The notes under the pieces: model-generated
What the model saw: only the letters and a program-made list of their open reading frames with translations
Databases searched by the model: none
Told to the model about the DNA's origin: nothing
NCBI RefSeq assembly: GCF_013283875.1
Contig: NZ_CP054139.1
Coordinates: 682,001 to 746,000, forward strand
Length of the DNA: 64,000 nt
Source: Mucilaginibacter mali
GTDB lineage: Bacteria; Bacteroidota; Bacteroidia; Sphingobacteriales; Sphingobacteriaceae
Reading direction: 5' to 3'
In this document: positions 46,904 to 55,158 of the stretch, one piece after another
How the letters are laid out: the number at the start of each line of letters is the position of its first letter
Position numbering within the stretch: position 1 is the stretch's first letter
Made by a program: the position numbers and the translations under genes

Positions 46904-46931
46904 GTTTTGTTTACAAGGATAGTACATAAGT

Positions 46932-46964
46932 AAACGGCCTGTTTGCATTGCAAACAGGCCGTTT
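46932..46964 (-). terminator. Terminator of purM
   Basis: AAACGGCCTGTTTGCA pairs with its exact complement TGCAAACAGGCCGTTT around a single base. It lies 25 bp beyond the purM stop and just outside the insertion sequence. Confidence 0.75.
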
Positions 46965-46988
46965 ATATAAAAGGATGACGAACCTTAA

Positions 46989-48167
46989 TTAATACACAAA
47001 CTCTCCAAACTCCGAACGTACAGTTACCTGTTTGCTTTCGGCAGCCTCAACCCGGCCGATAATCTGCGCGTCTACATTAAAGCTTTTTGAGATAGCGATC
47101 AGGTCGGTAGCAATGGATTCGGGCACATAAAGTTCCATGCGGTGGCCCATATTAAATACCTTGTACATTTCCTGCCAGCTGGTGCCCGATTCTTCATGGA
47201 TCAGTTTAAAAAGCGGTGGCACAGGGAAAAGATTATCCTTTATTACATGCACGTTATTGATAAAGTGTAGCACCTTGGTTTGCGCGCCGCCACTGCAATG
47301 CACCATGCCATGTATCTGCGGGCGGTATTTATCCAGTATTTGTTTGATGATAGGCGCATAGGTGCGGGTAGGGGATAGCACCAGTTTACCGGCAGTGATG
47401 CTTTGCCCCTTGCCGATATCTATCATATCCGTTAACTGCTTGCTGCCCGAGAATACCAAATCCTGCGGAACGGCAGGGTCAAAACTTTCGGGGTAACTGC
47501 TGGCTACCGATTTGTTAAATACATCGTGACGGGCGGATGTTAATCCGTTAGAGCCCATGCCGCCGTTGTATTCGGTCTCGTAAGTGGCTTGTCCGTATGA
47601 TGCCAGGCCGACGATGACATCGCCGGGTTGGATAGTATGGTTTGATATCACCTCATCGCGGCGCATGCGGCAGGTAACGGTCGAATCGACGATCACCGTG
47701 CGCACCAAATCGCCTACATCAGCAGTTTCGCCACCGGTTGAGTAGATGCCAATGCCCGCCGCGCGAAGATCGGCCAGTACTTCCTCTGTTCCGTTGATGA
47801 TGGCAGCTATTACCTCTCCGGTTATCAGGTTTTTGTTGCGGCCAATGGTTGATGATAAAAGGATATTATCGGTAGCGCCTACGCAAAGCAGGTCGTCAAG
47901 GTTCATGATCACGGCGTCCTGCGCTATACCTCTCCATACAGAAAGGTCGCCGGTTTGCTTCCAGTAGCTGTAGGCTAAGGATGATTTGGTACCAGCCCCA
48001 TCGGCGTGCATAATGTTGCACCACTCCGGGTCGTTACTTAAAATATCGGGAATAATTTTGCAGAAAGCTTGCGGGAAAATGCCCTTATCGATGTTTTTGA
48101 TGGCATTGTGCACATCATCTTTTGATGCGGATACACCCCGCTGATCGTACCTTTGCGAAGAAGTCAT
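46989..48167 (-). CDS. purM: Phosphoribosylformylglycinamidine cyclo-ligase
   Basis: A 392-residue purine-synthesis enzyme that closes the imidazole ring of AIR using ATP. I start it at ATG 48167 (MTSSQRYDQRGVSASKDDVH), the usual start of the long Bacteroidota form; a GTG 15 codons upstream would overlap the promoter box. Motifs: HADGAGTKSSLAY, DDLLCVGA, TGGETADVGD, and GMVHCSGGAQTKVLHF. Length fits the Bacteroidota type, longer than enterobacterial PurM. No other pur gene is nearby. Confidence 0.93.
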   Translation of the reverse strand: MTSSQRYDQRGVSASKDDVHNAIKNIDKGIFPQAFCKIIPDILSNDPEWCNIMHADGAGTKSSLAYSYWKQTGDLSVWRGIAQDAVIMNLDDLLCVGATDNILLSSTIGRNKNLITGEVIAAIINGTEEVLADLRAAGIGIYSTGGETADVGDLVRTVIVDSTVTCRMRRDEVISNHTIQPGDVIVGLASYGQATYETEYNGGMGSNGLTSARHDVFNKSVASSYPESFDPAVPQDLVFSGSKQLTDMIDIGKGQSITAGKLVLSPTRTYAPIIKQILDKYRPQIHGMVHCSGGAQTKVLHFINNVHVIKDNLFPVPPLFKLIHEESGTSWQEMYKVFNMGHRMELYVPESIATDLIAISKSFNVDAQIIGRVEAAESKQVTVRSEFGEFVY

Positions 48168-48170
48168 GGG

Positions 48171-48178
48171 CAAATATA
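48171..48178 (-). promoter_or_regulatory. -7 box directly at the purM start
   Basis: TATATTTG (TAnnTTTG) on the minus strand ends 3 nt before the purM ATG. If used, the mRNA would start at or within the first codon and be leaderless. I find no good -33 element, so this is tentative. Confidence 0.35.
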
Positions 48179-48230
48179 CGTATCGGTTACGTAAGATTTG
48201 ATGATAAAGCACACAAAGGCTTGCGGCACC

Positions 48231-48848
48231 TTATTTACGATAAACGCCTGCCGCGATGAAATCGCCAAAAAATAACTTTCTTTCAATTTCGTTGTAGCCC
48301 TTCACAGCGAAATATGCAGCCATATCAGGCAGCTCGGCCGTCTCCACACAACCTAGCAGCCTGAAGAAAAAATACATGCTTTTAAGTAAAGGTTTCTGCC
48401 ACCATTTGCCGTTAAGCTGGAAATCGGTATTCAGCCAAAGGCAGCCGGGTTTTAGCAACGCATCCATAGCGGCAAATACTTTTATAAAATTTACAGGTGA
48501 TAAACTATCCAGCAAAAAAGGCGAGATCACTACATCAAATTCCTGCGTTAAACCAGCATCTTCAACAGGTTGATTTATGTACGATACCTTATTGCCCGCC
48601 GTGTTTCGCTTTTTAGCCAGTGCCATCATTTTTTCAGATAATTCAACGTAGGCGATCTGCAGGCCGGATGGATGTATCCGGGCAATTGCTTCCAGCAGCA
48701 TCCCGCTGCCGCCTCCCGCTATCAGCACATTTGAATTTTGTGGTATGGTATGCAGAAAATGCGTTTGTGCTTGGATTAGCGCCTTGCCATAAACCACCCG
48801 CGAAAGGCGGTCGTAAAACCAGGCGGCGTTATCGTAGTTAGAGGGCAA
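48231..48848 (-). CDS. Class I SAM-dependent methyltransferase
   Basis: A 205-residue methyltransferase. SAM-binding motif I is VLIAGGGSGMLLEAIA (about 42-57), followed by the acidic VELSEKMM at the end of strand 2 and FDVVISPFLLDSL as motif IV. The N-terminus NYDNAAWFYDRLSRVVYG resembles UbiE/MenG-like enzymes. It begins 1 bp after the stop of the UbiA-like gene, so the two are translated together; the pair suggests prenylation and methylation of the same lipid or quinone. The substrate is not known. Confidence 0.8.
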   Translation of the reverse strand: MPSNYDNAAWFYDRLSRVVYGKALIQAQTHFLHTIPQNSNVLIAGGGSGMLLEAIARIHPSGLQIAYVELSEKMMALAKKRNTAGNKVSYINQPVEDAGLTQEFDVVISPFLLDSLSPVNFIKVFAAMDALLKPGCLWLNTDFQLNGKWWQKPLLKSMYFFFRLLGCVETAELPDMAAYFAVKGYNEIERKLFFGDFIAAGVYRK

Positions 48849-48849
48849 T

Positions 48850-49731
48850 TTATTTAAAGATGAAGTTAAAGGCCACCAGTACTACATATTGTACTATCAG
48901 CACGCCATCCATATACAGGAAGTAGTAATACTCGTTCTTCTCCCATTTAGAGCGGAAGATGAGCCAGCCGGTAAGGAACATGGTTGAAGTAAGCGCCCAA
49001 AAATCAATCGAAAAGCCATTGTTGCGAAAAAGAAATAACAGCACCACGTAGCCTGCCAATAAAGCCTGGCAAAACAGGTAGGCGTTTTTTTCGCCAAAAG
49101 CAACGGGGATGGTTTTTAGGCCCGTCTTTTTATCATGAAACAGGTCGCGGATATCAAACGGAACTGTCAGCGCGCCGATGAATAGAAAACGCTTGGCTAT
49201 CAGGATGGTGGTATCCCGCATAGAAACATCTGTTAAATGCAGATCTTTTGCTTCAAGCACCGGCAGCAACACGCAGCTCAGTGTCCATACCAGCGTAATG
49301 AGGAATGGCTTTAAACCGGGTACATTCCGCAGACTAAATTTTTGTTCGCCAATGGTGAAAAGTGGTATGCTGTACCCCACGCAGAGCACCGACATAAATA
49401 CCAGGAGCAGCCTCGATTCGATAGATATTAACAGGAACAGCGGGATCAATATCAATATCGATACGATGGTAAAGGTGACCATTAACCGGTGGTGGGCGTA
49501 AAACCACCGCACCCTGCGAAACGGCGACTTAAGTGGCTGCTGTGGCTTACTAACCAGTACACTAAAGTTATACTCGACCAGCGTAGCGGTAAATAAAATG
49601 CCCAACACCGCGTAAACCGGTTTTGAACCGATAAGATGAAAGGTAACCAGCGCCTGCGCCACACCACACAAGGCCATGAAAACATTGCTGAACAATATAA
49701 AATCAAGAACCGAGTAATACAGTTTTTTCAT
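48850..49731 (-). CDS. UbiA-family membrane prenyltransferase, degenerate first motif
   Basis: A 293-residue integral membrane protein with about eight hydrophobic helices. The second Asp-rich motif is intact (PFDIRDLFHDKKTGLKTIPV near 195-215). The first motif, normally NDxxDxxxD after helix 2, is not recognisable; at that place the sequence reads VEYNFSVLVSKP. UbiA enzymes transfer prenyl chains using Mg bound by both motifs, so activity or substrate must differ from classical members. Gene order is phosphoesterase, this gene, methyltransferase. Confidence 0.75.
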   Translation of the reverse strand: MKKLYYSVLDFILFSNVFMALCGVAQALVTFHLIGSKPVYAVLGILFTATLVEYNFSVLVSKPQQPLKSPFRRVRWFYAHHRLMVTFTIVSILILIPLFLLISIESRLLLVFMSVLCVGYSIPLFTIGEQKFSLRNVPGLKPFLITLVWTLSCVLLPVLEAKDLHLTDVSMRDTTILIAKRFLFIGALTVPFDIRDLFHDKKTGLKTIPVAFGEKNAYLFCQALLAGYVVLLFLFRNNGFSIDFWALTSTMFLTGWLIFRSKWEKNEYYYFLYMDGVLIVQYVVLVAFNFIFK

Positions 49732-49771
49732 TTAAACGATAAAATGCAAAGCCGGCGGCCTGCTTTAGGTA

Positions 49772-51058
49772 TTATGTAAGAGATGGATCGGTGCCCGATC
49801 TCAGCGTAAATATCGTAATCTCCGGCAATATTCCAATCCTGCCCGGGTAGCCTACGTAGCCAAAGCCTACGTTTACGTATATCTGTTGGTGTGCTTCGCG
49901 GTACAGGCCTGCCCATTCTTCGTATAAATATTCGATAGGGCTCCATTGAAAGTAGCCTGTTTGTACCCCAAACTGCATGCCGTGCGTATGCCCGGCAAAA
50001 ACAGCGTCTATCTGCGGGTATTTAGGCAGTACTTCGGCCCGCCAGTGAGATGGGTCGTGAGAGAGCAGGAGTTTTACGGGTAGGTCACCGGTGTTTTTAG
50101 TAGCCAGGTCCATACGGCCATATTTAGGGAAGCGGCTCAGCACCCCCCAGTTTTCTATACCGACGATGCCTATTTCTTCGCCCTCCACCTTTAAGCGTCG
50201 GTTCTCGTTCAGCAGCAGATCCCAACCGTAGCTATGATGCAGTTTGATCATGGCATCGCGGTTTTCCTGCCGTGGCTTACCAGTCAGTTGCGAATAATCA
50301 CCATAATCGTGGTTACCAAAGCAAGAGAATACGCCCAGCGGGGCTTTTATCGGCGTAAAACAATCATACACCCATTCAATATCGGTTGCCACATCGTTCA
50401 CCAGATCGCCGGTGAAGAATATCATATCGGGCTTTTCTTTCATCAGCATATCAACACCACCACGAATACGTATACGGTCGCGTTTGTGATAGCTGCCCGA
50501 GTGGATATCGGAGATCTGCCCCAATGTTAGTCCGTCAAATTTTTTAGGCAGATTGGGCAGGTAAAGGTTTACGCGCTTTAATTGATAATCGAACACGCCA
50601 ACGCGTGATACCACACCTGCGCCCAAGCCTATTACCGGTACCGAAGTGGCCATAATACCGGCTTTCATTAAAAATGATGAACGGGTGATCTGTATTGGCT
50701 CTGTTTCTTCTTTTTTATCTTCTGCCTTTAGTTTGGCCGCTTCTTTTGTCTTTCTCTTTTTTATGATATAGCGGCGCACATCATCGATGATCATAAACGG
50801 CAAAAAGCAGAGCTTGGCTACCTGCGTAACAAAAAAGAACATCAGGAACGCCGCCCTTACGCCTACGCCAAGTTTAAAGTAAACGCAGCACAGCAAACCA
50901 AAAACCATACCCGCGCAAAAGATCCAGTAAAAAATGTTAAAGCCTTTTTTGCGGATGATAGCCCAATTGGCGAGTGCCGCGCGCAAACCATGCAGCAGGT
51001 AAGCATCAATGGTTAACAGTACCGCGGCGATGAAAAAAACGAAGAGTAGGCTATGCAT
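49772..51058 (-). CDS. Membrane-anchored calcineurin-like phosphoesterase
   Basis: A 428-residue protein. Residues 1-95 hold three or four membrane helices, followed by a charged linker (KKRKTKEAAKLKAEDKKEET). A further hydrophobic stretch near 135-155 carries an RSSFLMKAG start like a Tat-type anchor. The catalytic domain has all motifs: GQISDIHSG, FFTGDLVND, FGNHDYGDY, LLSHDP and FAGHTHGMQFG. It resembles the YaeI/UDP-diacylglucosamine-hydrolase-like branch of membrane phosphoesterases, active on lipid-linked or nucleotide substrates. It lies 40 bp upstream of the UbiA-like gene. Confidence 0.85.
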   Translation of the reverse strand: MHSLLFVFFIAAVLLTIDAYLLHGLRAALANWAIIRKKGFNIFYWIFCAGMVFGLLCCVYFKLGVGVRAAFLMFFFVTQVAKLCFLPFMIIDDVRRYIIKKRKTKEAAKLKAEDKKEETEPIQITRSSFLMKAGIMATSVPVIGLGAGVVSRVGVFDYQLKRVNLYLPNLPKKFDGLTLGQISDIHSGSYHKRDRIRIRGGVDMLMKEKPDMIFFTGDLVNDVATDIEWVYDCFTPIKAPLGVFSCFGNHDYGDYSQLTGKPRQENRDAMIKLHHSYGWDLLLNENRRLKVEGEEIGIVGIENWGVLSRFPKYGRMDLATKNTGDLPVKLLLSHDPSHWRAEVLPKYPQIDAVFAGHTHGMQFGVQTGYFQWSPIEYLYEEWAGLYREAHQQIYVNVGFGYVGYPGRIGILPEITIFTLRSGTDPSLT

Positions 51059-51076
51059 TAATTGGCCCCCTCCAAA

Positions 51077-51141
51077 CCTCCCCCAGCAGGGGAGGCTTTT
51101 TTAGAAAGTACTATAATAAGCCCCTCTCCAAAGGAGAGGGG
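51077..51141. repeat. CCCCTCTCC...GGAGAGGGG repeat, copy 1
   Basis: Two stem-loops: CCTCCCC/GGGGAGG at 51077-51095, followed by a T run, and CCCCTCTCC/GGAGAGGGG at 51121-51141 followed by TTGGGGTGAGG. They fill the gap between the ATPase and phosphoesterase genes. The same family lies at 60739-60830 and, shorter, at 52759-52772. Confidence 0.65.
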
Positions 51142-51160
51142 TTGGGGTGAGGCCTGTATA

Positions 51161-52666
51161 TTAATACCTGTCATCATTCAAGTCCAGATCATCGTCGTCA
51201 TCGGGTTGCAAGTTAAACAAACTGTCAAACATATCCGAAAAAGCGAAGCCATTATCCAGGAAACCTTTATTCAACTGCGAGAACTCGGCAAGGCCGTGCA
51301 GTACAAACTCCATCAATAATAGTTGCTGGTTCTCGCTCAGTTGCGGATGGAAGGTTTTTACCAATTCCTTTAATCCGGTAACCGAGTTCAGCGCTTCTTT
51401 ATATTCGCGGGCGGGCATACCATCTATCAAAGCCAAATTATTGGCATCGCTAAACCAGGCAATAATAGATGCGTATGGATTACCCTTTTTAGATTTTTTA
51501 GCTTTTTCCGGATCGGGGAAAAATTGCAGCATCAGGTTTTTGATGGCCTTGCCCAACAGAATATTGGCCACTTTTGCCGGGCCTTCCAGTTCGCCTTCGT
51601 AAACCAATTCTATTTTACCGGTAATGGCCGGGATAACGCCTAAAAAGTCGGAGATGCGGACGAATGTATTCTTCTCGCCGTTGATGATCATACGGCGTTC
51701 GGCATTGCTGATCAGGTTCTCGAAGGCCGAGATGGTCAATCGAGCCGATACCCCCGATTTTTTATCGATATATTCCGAATTACGCGCCTCGAAGGCGATC
51801 TGCTCTACCAGGTCTTTCACCAGGCCATCGGCTTCTATATTTTTACGCTGTTCGGGTGTTAATGATGCTTCTTGTTGGGTGATCTTGCGCGATATCTCTA
51901 CCGAGCGCGGGTAGTGGGTTAAGATCTGGCTTTCGATACGGTCTTTCAACGGCGTAACTATCGAACCACGGTTAGTATAATCCTCGGGGTTGGCGGTAAA
52001 CACAAACTGGATATCCAACGGCAGGCGCAGCTTAAAACCGCGGATCTGAATATCCTTTTCCTGCAAAATGTTAAACAGGGATACCTGTATACGGGCCTGT
52101 AGGTCGGGCAATTCGTTTATTACAAATATGCCGCGGTGCGCGCGTGGGATCAGGCCGAAGTGCAGCACGCGTTCGTCTGAATAAGTCAGCTTTAAAGTAG
52201 CTGCTTTGATGGGGTCAACATCGCCGATCAGGTCGGCAACGGTAACATCAGGCGTGGCCAGTTTTTCGGTATAGCGTTCGCTACGGTGTATCCAGGCAAT
52301 GGGCGTATTATCGCCGTGGATCTCAATTTGGTTATGACCATACCAACTGATCGGGGCCAGCGGATCATCATATAATTCCGAACCCTCAATATAAGGCACA
52401 TATTCGTCCAGCAGGTTCACCAGTAAGCGGGCAATACGGGTTTTTGCCTGCCCCCGTAAACCCAGCAGCAATATATTATGGCGCGACAGGATAGCCGTTT
52501 GCAGATCGGGAATGACGGTATCCTCGTAACCCACAATGCCCTCAAACCCGCCCTCGTGTTTTTGCAATTGCTTGATCAGGTTCTCGCGTAACTCATCCTT
52601 AACCGAGCGGCTTTTATAATCGGTTTGCTTTAACTCGCCTAATGTTTTTATGTTCAATTTACTCAT
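51161..52666 (-). CDS. MoxR/magnesium-chelatase-like AAA ATPase with altered Walker motifs
   Basis: A 501-residue AAA ATPase. The P-loop is GLRGQAKT (69-76), with Ala74 where Gly is usual. Walker B reads GIFVINEL with Asn184 in place of Asp. Sensor 1 is FTANPEDYTNRG (Asn226). A long helical C-terminal half follows and ends in an acidic tail (DDDDDLDLNDD). MoxR-type ATPases act with VWA-domain proteins as chaperones or metal-insertion machines; the VWA partner is encoded immediately upstream. The altered motifs are probably typical of this subfamily, since the rest is well kept, but they may slow hydrolysis. Confidence 0.85.
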   Translation of the reverse strand: MSKLNIKTLGELKQTDYKSRSVKDELRENLIKQLQKHEGGFEGIVGYEDTVIPDLQTAILSRHNILLLGLRGQAKTRIARLLVNLLDEYVPYIEGSELYDDPLAPISWYGHNQIEIHGDNTPIAWIHRSERYTEKLATPDVTVADLIGDVDPIKAATLKLTYSDERVLHFGLIPRAHRGIFVINELPDLQARIQVSLFNILQEKDIQIRGFKLRLPLDIQFVFTANPEDYTNRGSIVTPLKDRIESQILTHYPRSVEISRKITQQEASLTPEQRKNIEADGLVKDLVEQIAFEARNSEYIDKKSGVSARLTISAFENLISNAERRMIINGEKNTFVRISDFLGVIPAITGKIELVYEGELEGPAKVANILLGKAIKNLMLQFFPDPEKAKKSKKGNPYASIIAWFSDANNLALIDGMPAREYKEALNSVTGLKELVKTFHPQLSENQQLLLMEFVLHGLAEFSQLNKGFLDNGFAFSDMFDSLFNLQPDDDDDLDLNDDRY

Positions 52667-52673
52667 TTCATTC

Positions 52674-52780
52674 GTTTGATTTCACCGATTACTTTTTGAT
52701 TTCACCGATTCATTTCTTCATTTGCACATCTGCATATCCAGGCATCTGCACATTAACTCCCCCTTTAGGGGGCCGGGGGC
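52674..52780. repeat. AATCGGTGAAATC / GTGCAGATG repeat copy 2, with C/G-rich hairpin
   Basis: Reverse orientation of the repeat at 22560: two GATTTCACCGATT units and then CATTTGCACATCTGCATAT-type units. A CCCCC/GGGGG hairpin follows at 52759-52772. The block fills the whole gap between the VWA and ATPase genes, which are likely one operon. Confidence 0.65.
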
Positions 52781-53878
52781 CTACCTTACCGTCTTCCTCC
52801 GGTTTTTAATATAATCCTCAAAAATATACTCACCCAAACCCGTTAGCGAACTATAGAATGCCCGTCCGCCGTTAGTTTCGGTGAACTTGCGGACAAACTG
52901 TTGCAGGTAGGGGTCCTTCGCTATCATAAACGTGGTGATTGGTATCTTCAATCGCTTACACTGCGCGGCCATGTTCAGGGTTTTGTTCACCACTTTACGA
53001 TCGAGCCCGATACTGTTTTTATAATACTTGGTGCCTTCCTTTAAGCAGGTGGGTTTGCCATCGGTTATCATAAATATCTGCTTGTTATGCGTTTTACGGC
53101 GGCGAAGCAGATCGGTAGCCAGTTCAAGCCCGGCATAGGTATTGGTATGGTAGGGGCCAACCTGCAGGTAGGGTAGGTCCTGTAGCGCGATAGGCCAGGC
53201 ATCATTACCAAACACCACAATATCCAGCGTATCCTTAGGGTATTTGGTGCGAATGAGTTCGGCCAGTGCCATCGCCACCTTTTTGGCAGGGGTAATACGG
53301 TCTTCGCCGTACAGGATCATGGAGTGCGAGATATCGATCATCAACACGGTAGAGGTCAATGTCTTAAAATCCATCTCCTCAACCTCCAGGTCTTTTTCGG
53401 TCATCATAAAATCGCCGATGCCGTGGTTCACCTGCGCGTTGTGGATAGATTGCGTCATATCTATCTGATCCAAACTATCGCCAAACTGGAACTCCCGGCG
53501 TTCGGCGTTCTTTTCGTCGCCTTGTCCCGATTGTGGCGAGCGGTGGTTACCGCGCCCCGATTTTTTCAACTTGCCGAAGATCTCCTCCAGCGCCGATTGA
53601 CGGATGCTTTGCTCCGTTTTAGCCGTAATGCTGAAGTTGCCGCTCTGGTTATCCTCGTTCAGGTAACCGCGCTGTTTCAGCTCGTCAATAAAATCACCCA
53701 TGCCATAATCGTCATTGGTGAGGTTGTATTGCTTATCCAGCTCGTTCATCCAGGCCAAAGCTTCGCCCGCGTCGCCGGCTGTATAGTTAAGCAACTCTAA
53801 AAATAACTTCAGTAATTCATCAAACCCGCCCTTTTGAACCTGGCGGGGAGTAAATTTGGAAAATCCAAAACCGCGCAT
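52781..53878 (-). CDS. VWA-domain protein, partner of the MoxR-like ATPase
   Basis: A 365-residue cytosolic protein. Residues 1-165 form a helical adaptor region (FDELLKLFLELLNYTAGDAG, SALEEIFGKLKKSGRG). The VWA domain starts near 175 and has a complete metal-dependent adhesion site: D182-I-S-H-S186, Thr in HTNTYAGLELA, and Asp in FMITDGKPT. In MoxR systems the VWA protein recognises the target and the ATPase remodels it. The ATPase gene follows after 114 bp of repeat. The target is unknown. Confidence 0.85.
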   Translation of the reverse strand: MRGFGFSKFTPRQVQKGGFDELLKLFLELLNYTAGDAGEALAWMNELDKQYNLTNDDYGMGDFIDELKQRGYLNEDNQSGNFSITAKTEQSIRQSALEEIFGKLKKSGRGNHRSPQSGQGDEKNAERREFQFGDSLDQIDMTQSIHNAQVNHGIGDFMMTEKDLEVEEMDFKTLTSTVLMIDISHSMILYGEDRITPAKKVAMALAELIRTKYPKDTLDIVVFGNDAWPIALQDLPYLQVGPYHTNTYAGLELATDLLRRRKTHNKQIFMITDGKPTCLKEGTKYYKNSIGLDRKVVNKTLNMAAQCKRLKIPITTFMIAKDPYLQQFVRKFTETNGGRAFYSSLTGLGEYIFEDYIKNRRKTVR

Positions 53879-53986
53879 AATTGCCCTTTCTTGTATAAAG
53901 GAACGGATATTTTTACTGAAAAGTTTATTATGAAATGGTTAAAAGATGAATTGTTAGGCAGGGATGACATTTGTTTTCTGTAAAGG

Positions 53987-54090
53987 CAGATAATTATCTG
54001 TCTCCTCTTTCAAGCGGAAAGCTTAGCCGATAAGTTAGTGTCAAATTCGGGGTTAAACCTGCAAACGGGAGACAGATAATTATCTGTCTC
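53987..54090. repeat. Two CAGATAATTATCTG palindromes
   Basis: The 14-bp palindrome CAGATAATTATCTG occurs at 53987-54000 and 54073-54086, each followed by TCTC. In the second copy the symmetry extends by four more bases on each side (54069-54090). The rest of the 237-bp gap between the kinase and VWA genes is unremarkable. It is either a repeat family or a double operator. Confidence 0.6.
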
Positions 54091-54115
54091 TACAAAAATA
54101 TCCTGGTTCAGGCTT

Positions 54116-54982
54116 TTATGCCACCAACTCCTTAGGATAAACCGGGTTAGCCCCGCGCTGGGTAGCTACAAAGGCGCTGATTTTGCAGGCCCGTTTCAGT
54201 ATCTCATTCACCGGTTCGTTATTCAGCAAGCCGGCAATAAAGGTGGCCAGGAACGAATCGCCAGCGCCAACGGTATCAACCACATCTACCTTAACACCCG
54301 GCGATTCATAGAATTGCTTATCATGCCAAACCATGGCGCCTTCTGCACCACGGGTAATAATAATGGTATGCGGATGGTAGGCCTTTTGAAACTCCGTGAT
54401 CTTTTGCTGTAGTTTTTTGCCGCTGCCACCGCCGATGAGCAGAGTAGCCTCTTCCTCGTTCATCTTGATCACGTCGGACATGGCGGCCAGTAATTCGATG
54501 GTTGAGCGTTCATAATGCGGCGCGCGCAGGTTAACATCAAATATCTTTATAGCTTTGCTTTCTTCAAGTAAGGTGCGTAATGTATTGCGGGTAACATCAC
54601 CACGGCTGGCTAAACTGCCAAATACAATGGCGCTGGCTTCCTTTGCTGTTTTTAACAGGTTGGGATCGACGTGTATATTATCCCAGGATACAGGTTGCGG
54701 GATAATATAGGTGGCTTGCTTTTTTGGGTCCAGTTCAACGGTTACCTCGCAGGTGGGAAGGTTTGGGTCTTCGGAAATAAGGTTGGAATAAAGGTCTTTA
54801 TCCTTTAAGGCCAGTATCAATTCACGGCCCGACCTATCAGCACCTACACGGCTTGCGAAATGTGTTTTTACCCCCTGTTGTGTTAAATGAAAGGCCACAT
54901 TCATGGGCGCTCCGCCGGCAATTTTCTCGTAACCAAAGGCATCCCACAAAACTTCGCCGAAGCATAAAACCTGTTTTTTCAT
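54116..54982 (-). CDS. PfkB-family sugar kinase (fructokinase-like)
   Basis: A 288-residue ribokinase-fold kinase. GEVLWDAFGYEKIAGGAPMNVAFHL at 9-33 has the first PfkB signature (GGAPMNVA); the second is DTVGAGDSFLATFIAGLL near 240, with the catalytic Asp in GAGDSF. FDVNLRAPHY and IITRGAEGAMVW fit fructokinases. It probably phosphorylates fructose or a related hexose with ATP. A TAGCTTTG box lies 8 nt before the ATG. Confidence 0.88.
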   Translation of the reverse strand: MKKQVLCFGEVLWDAFGYEKIAGGAPMNVAFHLTQQGVKTHFASRVGADRSGRELILALKDKDLYSNLISEDPNLPTCEVTVELDPKKQATYIIPQPVSWDNIHVDPNLLKTAKEASAIVFGSLASRGDVTRNTLRTLLEESKAIKIFDVNLRAPHYERSTIELLAAMSDVIKMNEEEATLLIGGGSGKKLQQKITEFQKAYHPHTIIITRGAEGAMVWHDKQFYESPGVKVDVVDTVGAGDSFLATFIAGLLNNEPVNEILKRACKISAFVATQRGANPVYPKELVA

Positions 54983-54990
54983 AGTGTGGG

Positions 54991-54998
54991 CAAAGCTA
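54991..54998 (-). promoter_or_regulatory. -7 box of the fructokinase-like gene
   Basis: TAGCTTTG on the minus strand, 8 nt before the ATG, which would leave a leader of only a few bases. The -33 side shows TTTCAC, a weak match. Confidence 0.35.
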
Positions 54999-55158
54999 AC
55001 GTTTTTAGGTAAATTAATGTGAAATATACGTGTATCAACTACACAAAGCTTGTGTGCTGATTAACAAGGTATTGAACGTATACTTAGGGTAAATAGTTAC
55101 ACTAAATTAATTTGCGTGGCCATTTTTATTACTTACCTTTAACCATTACCCCAATTTT

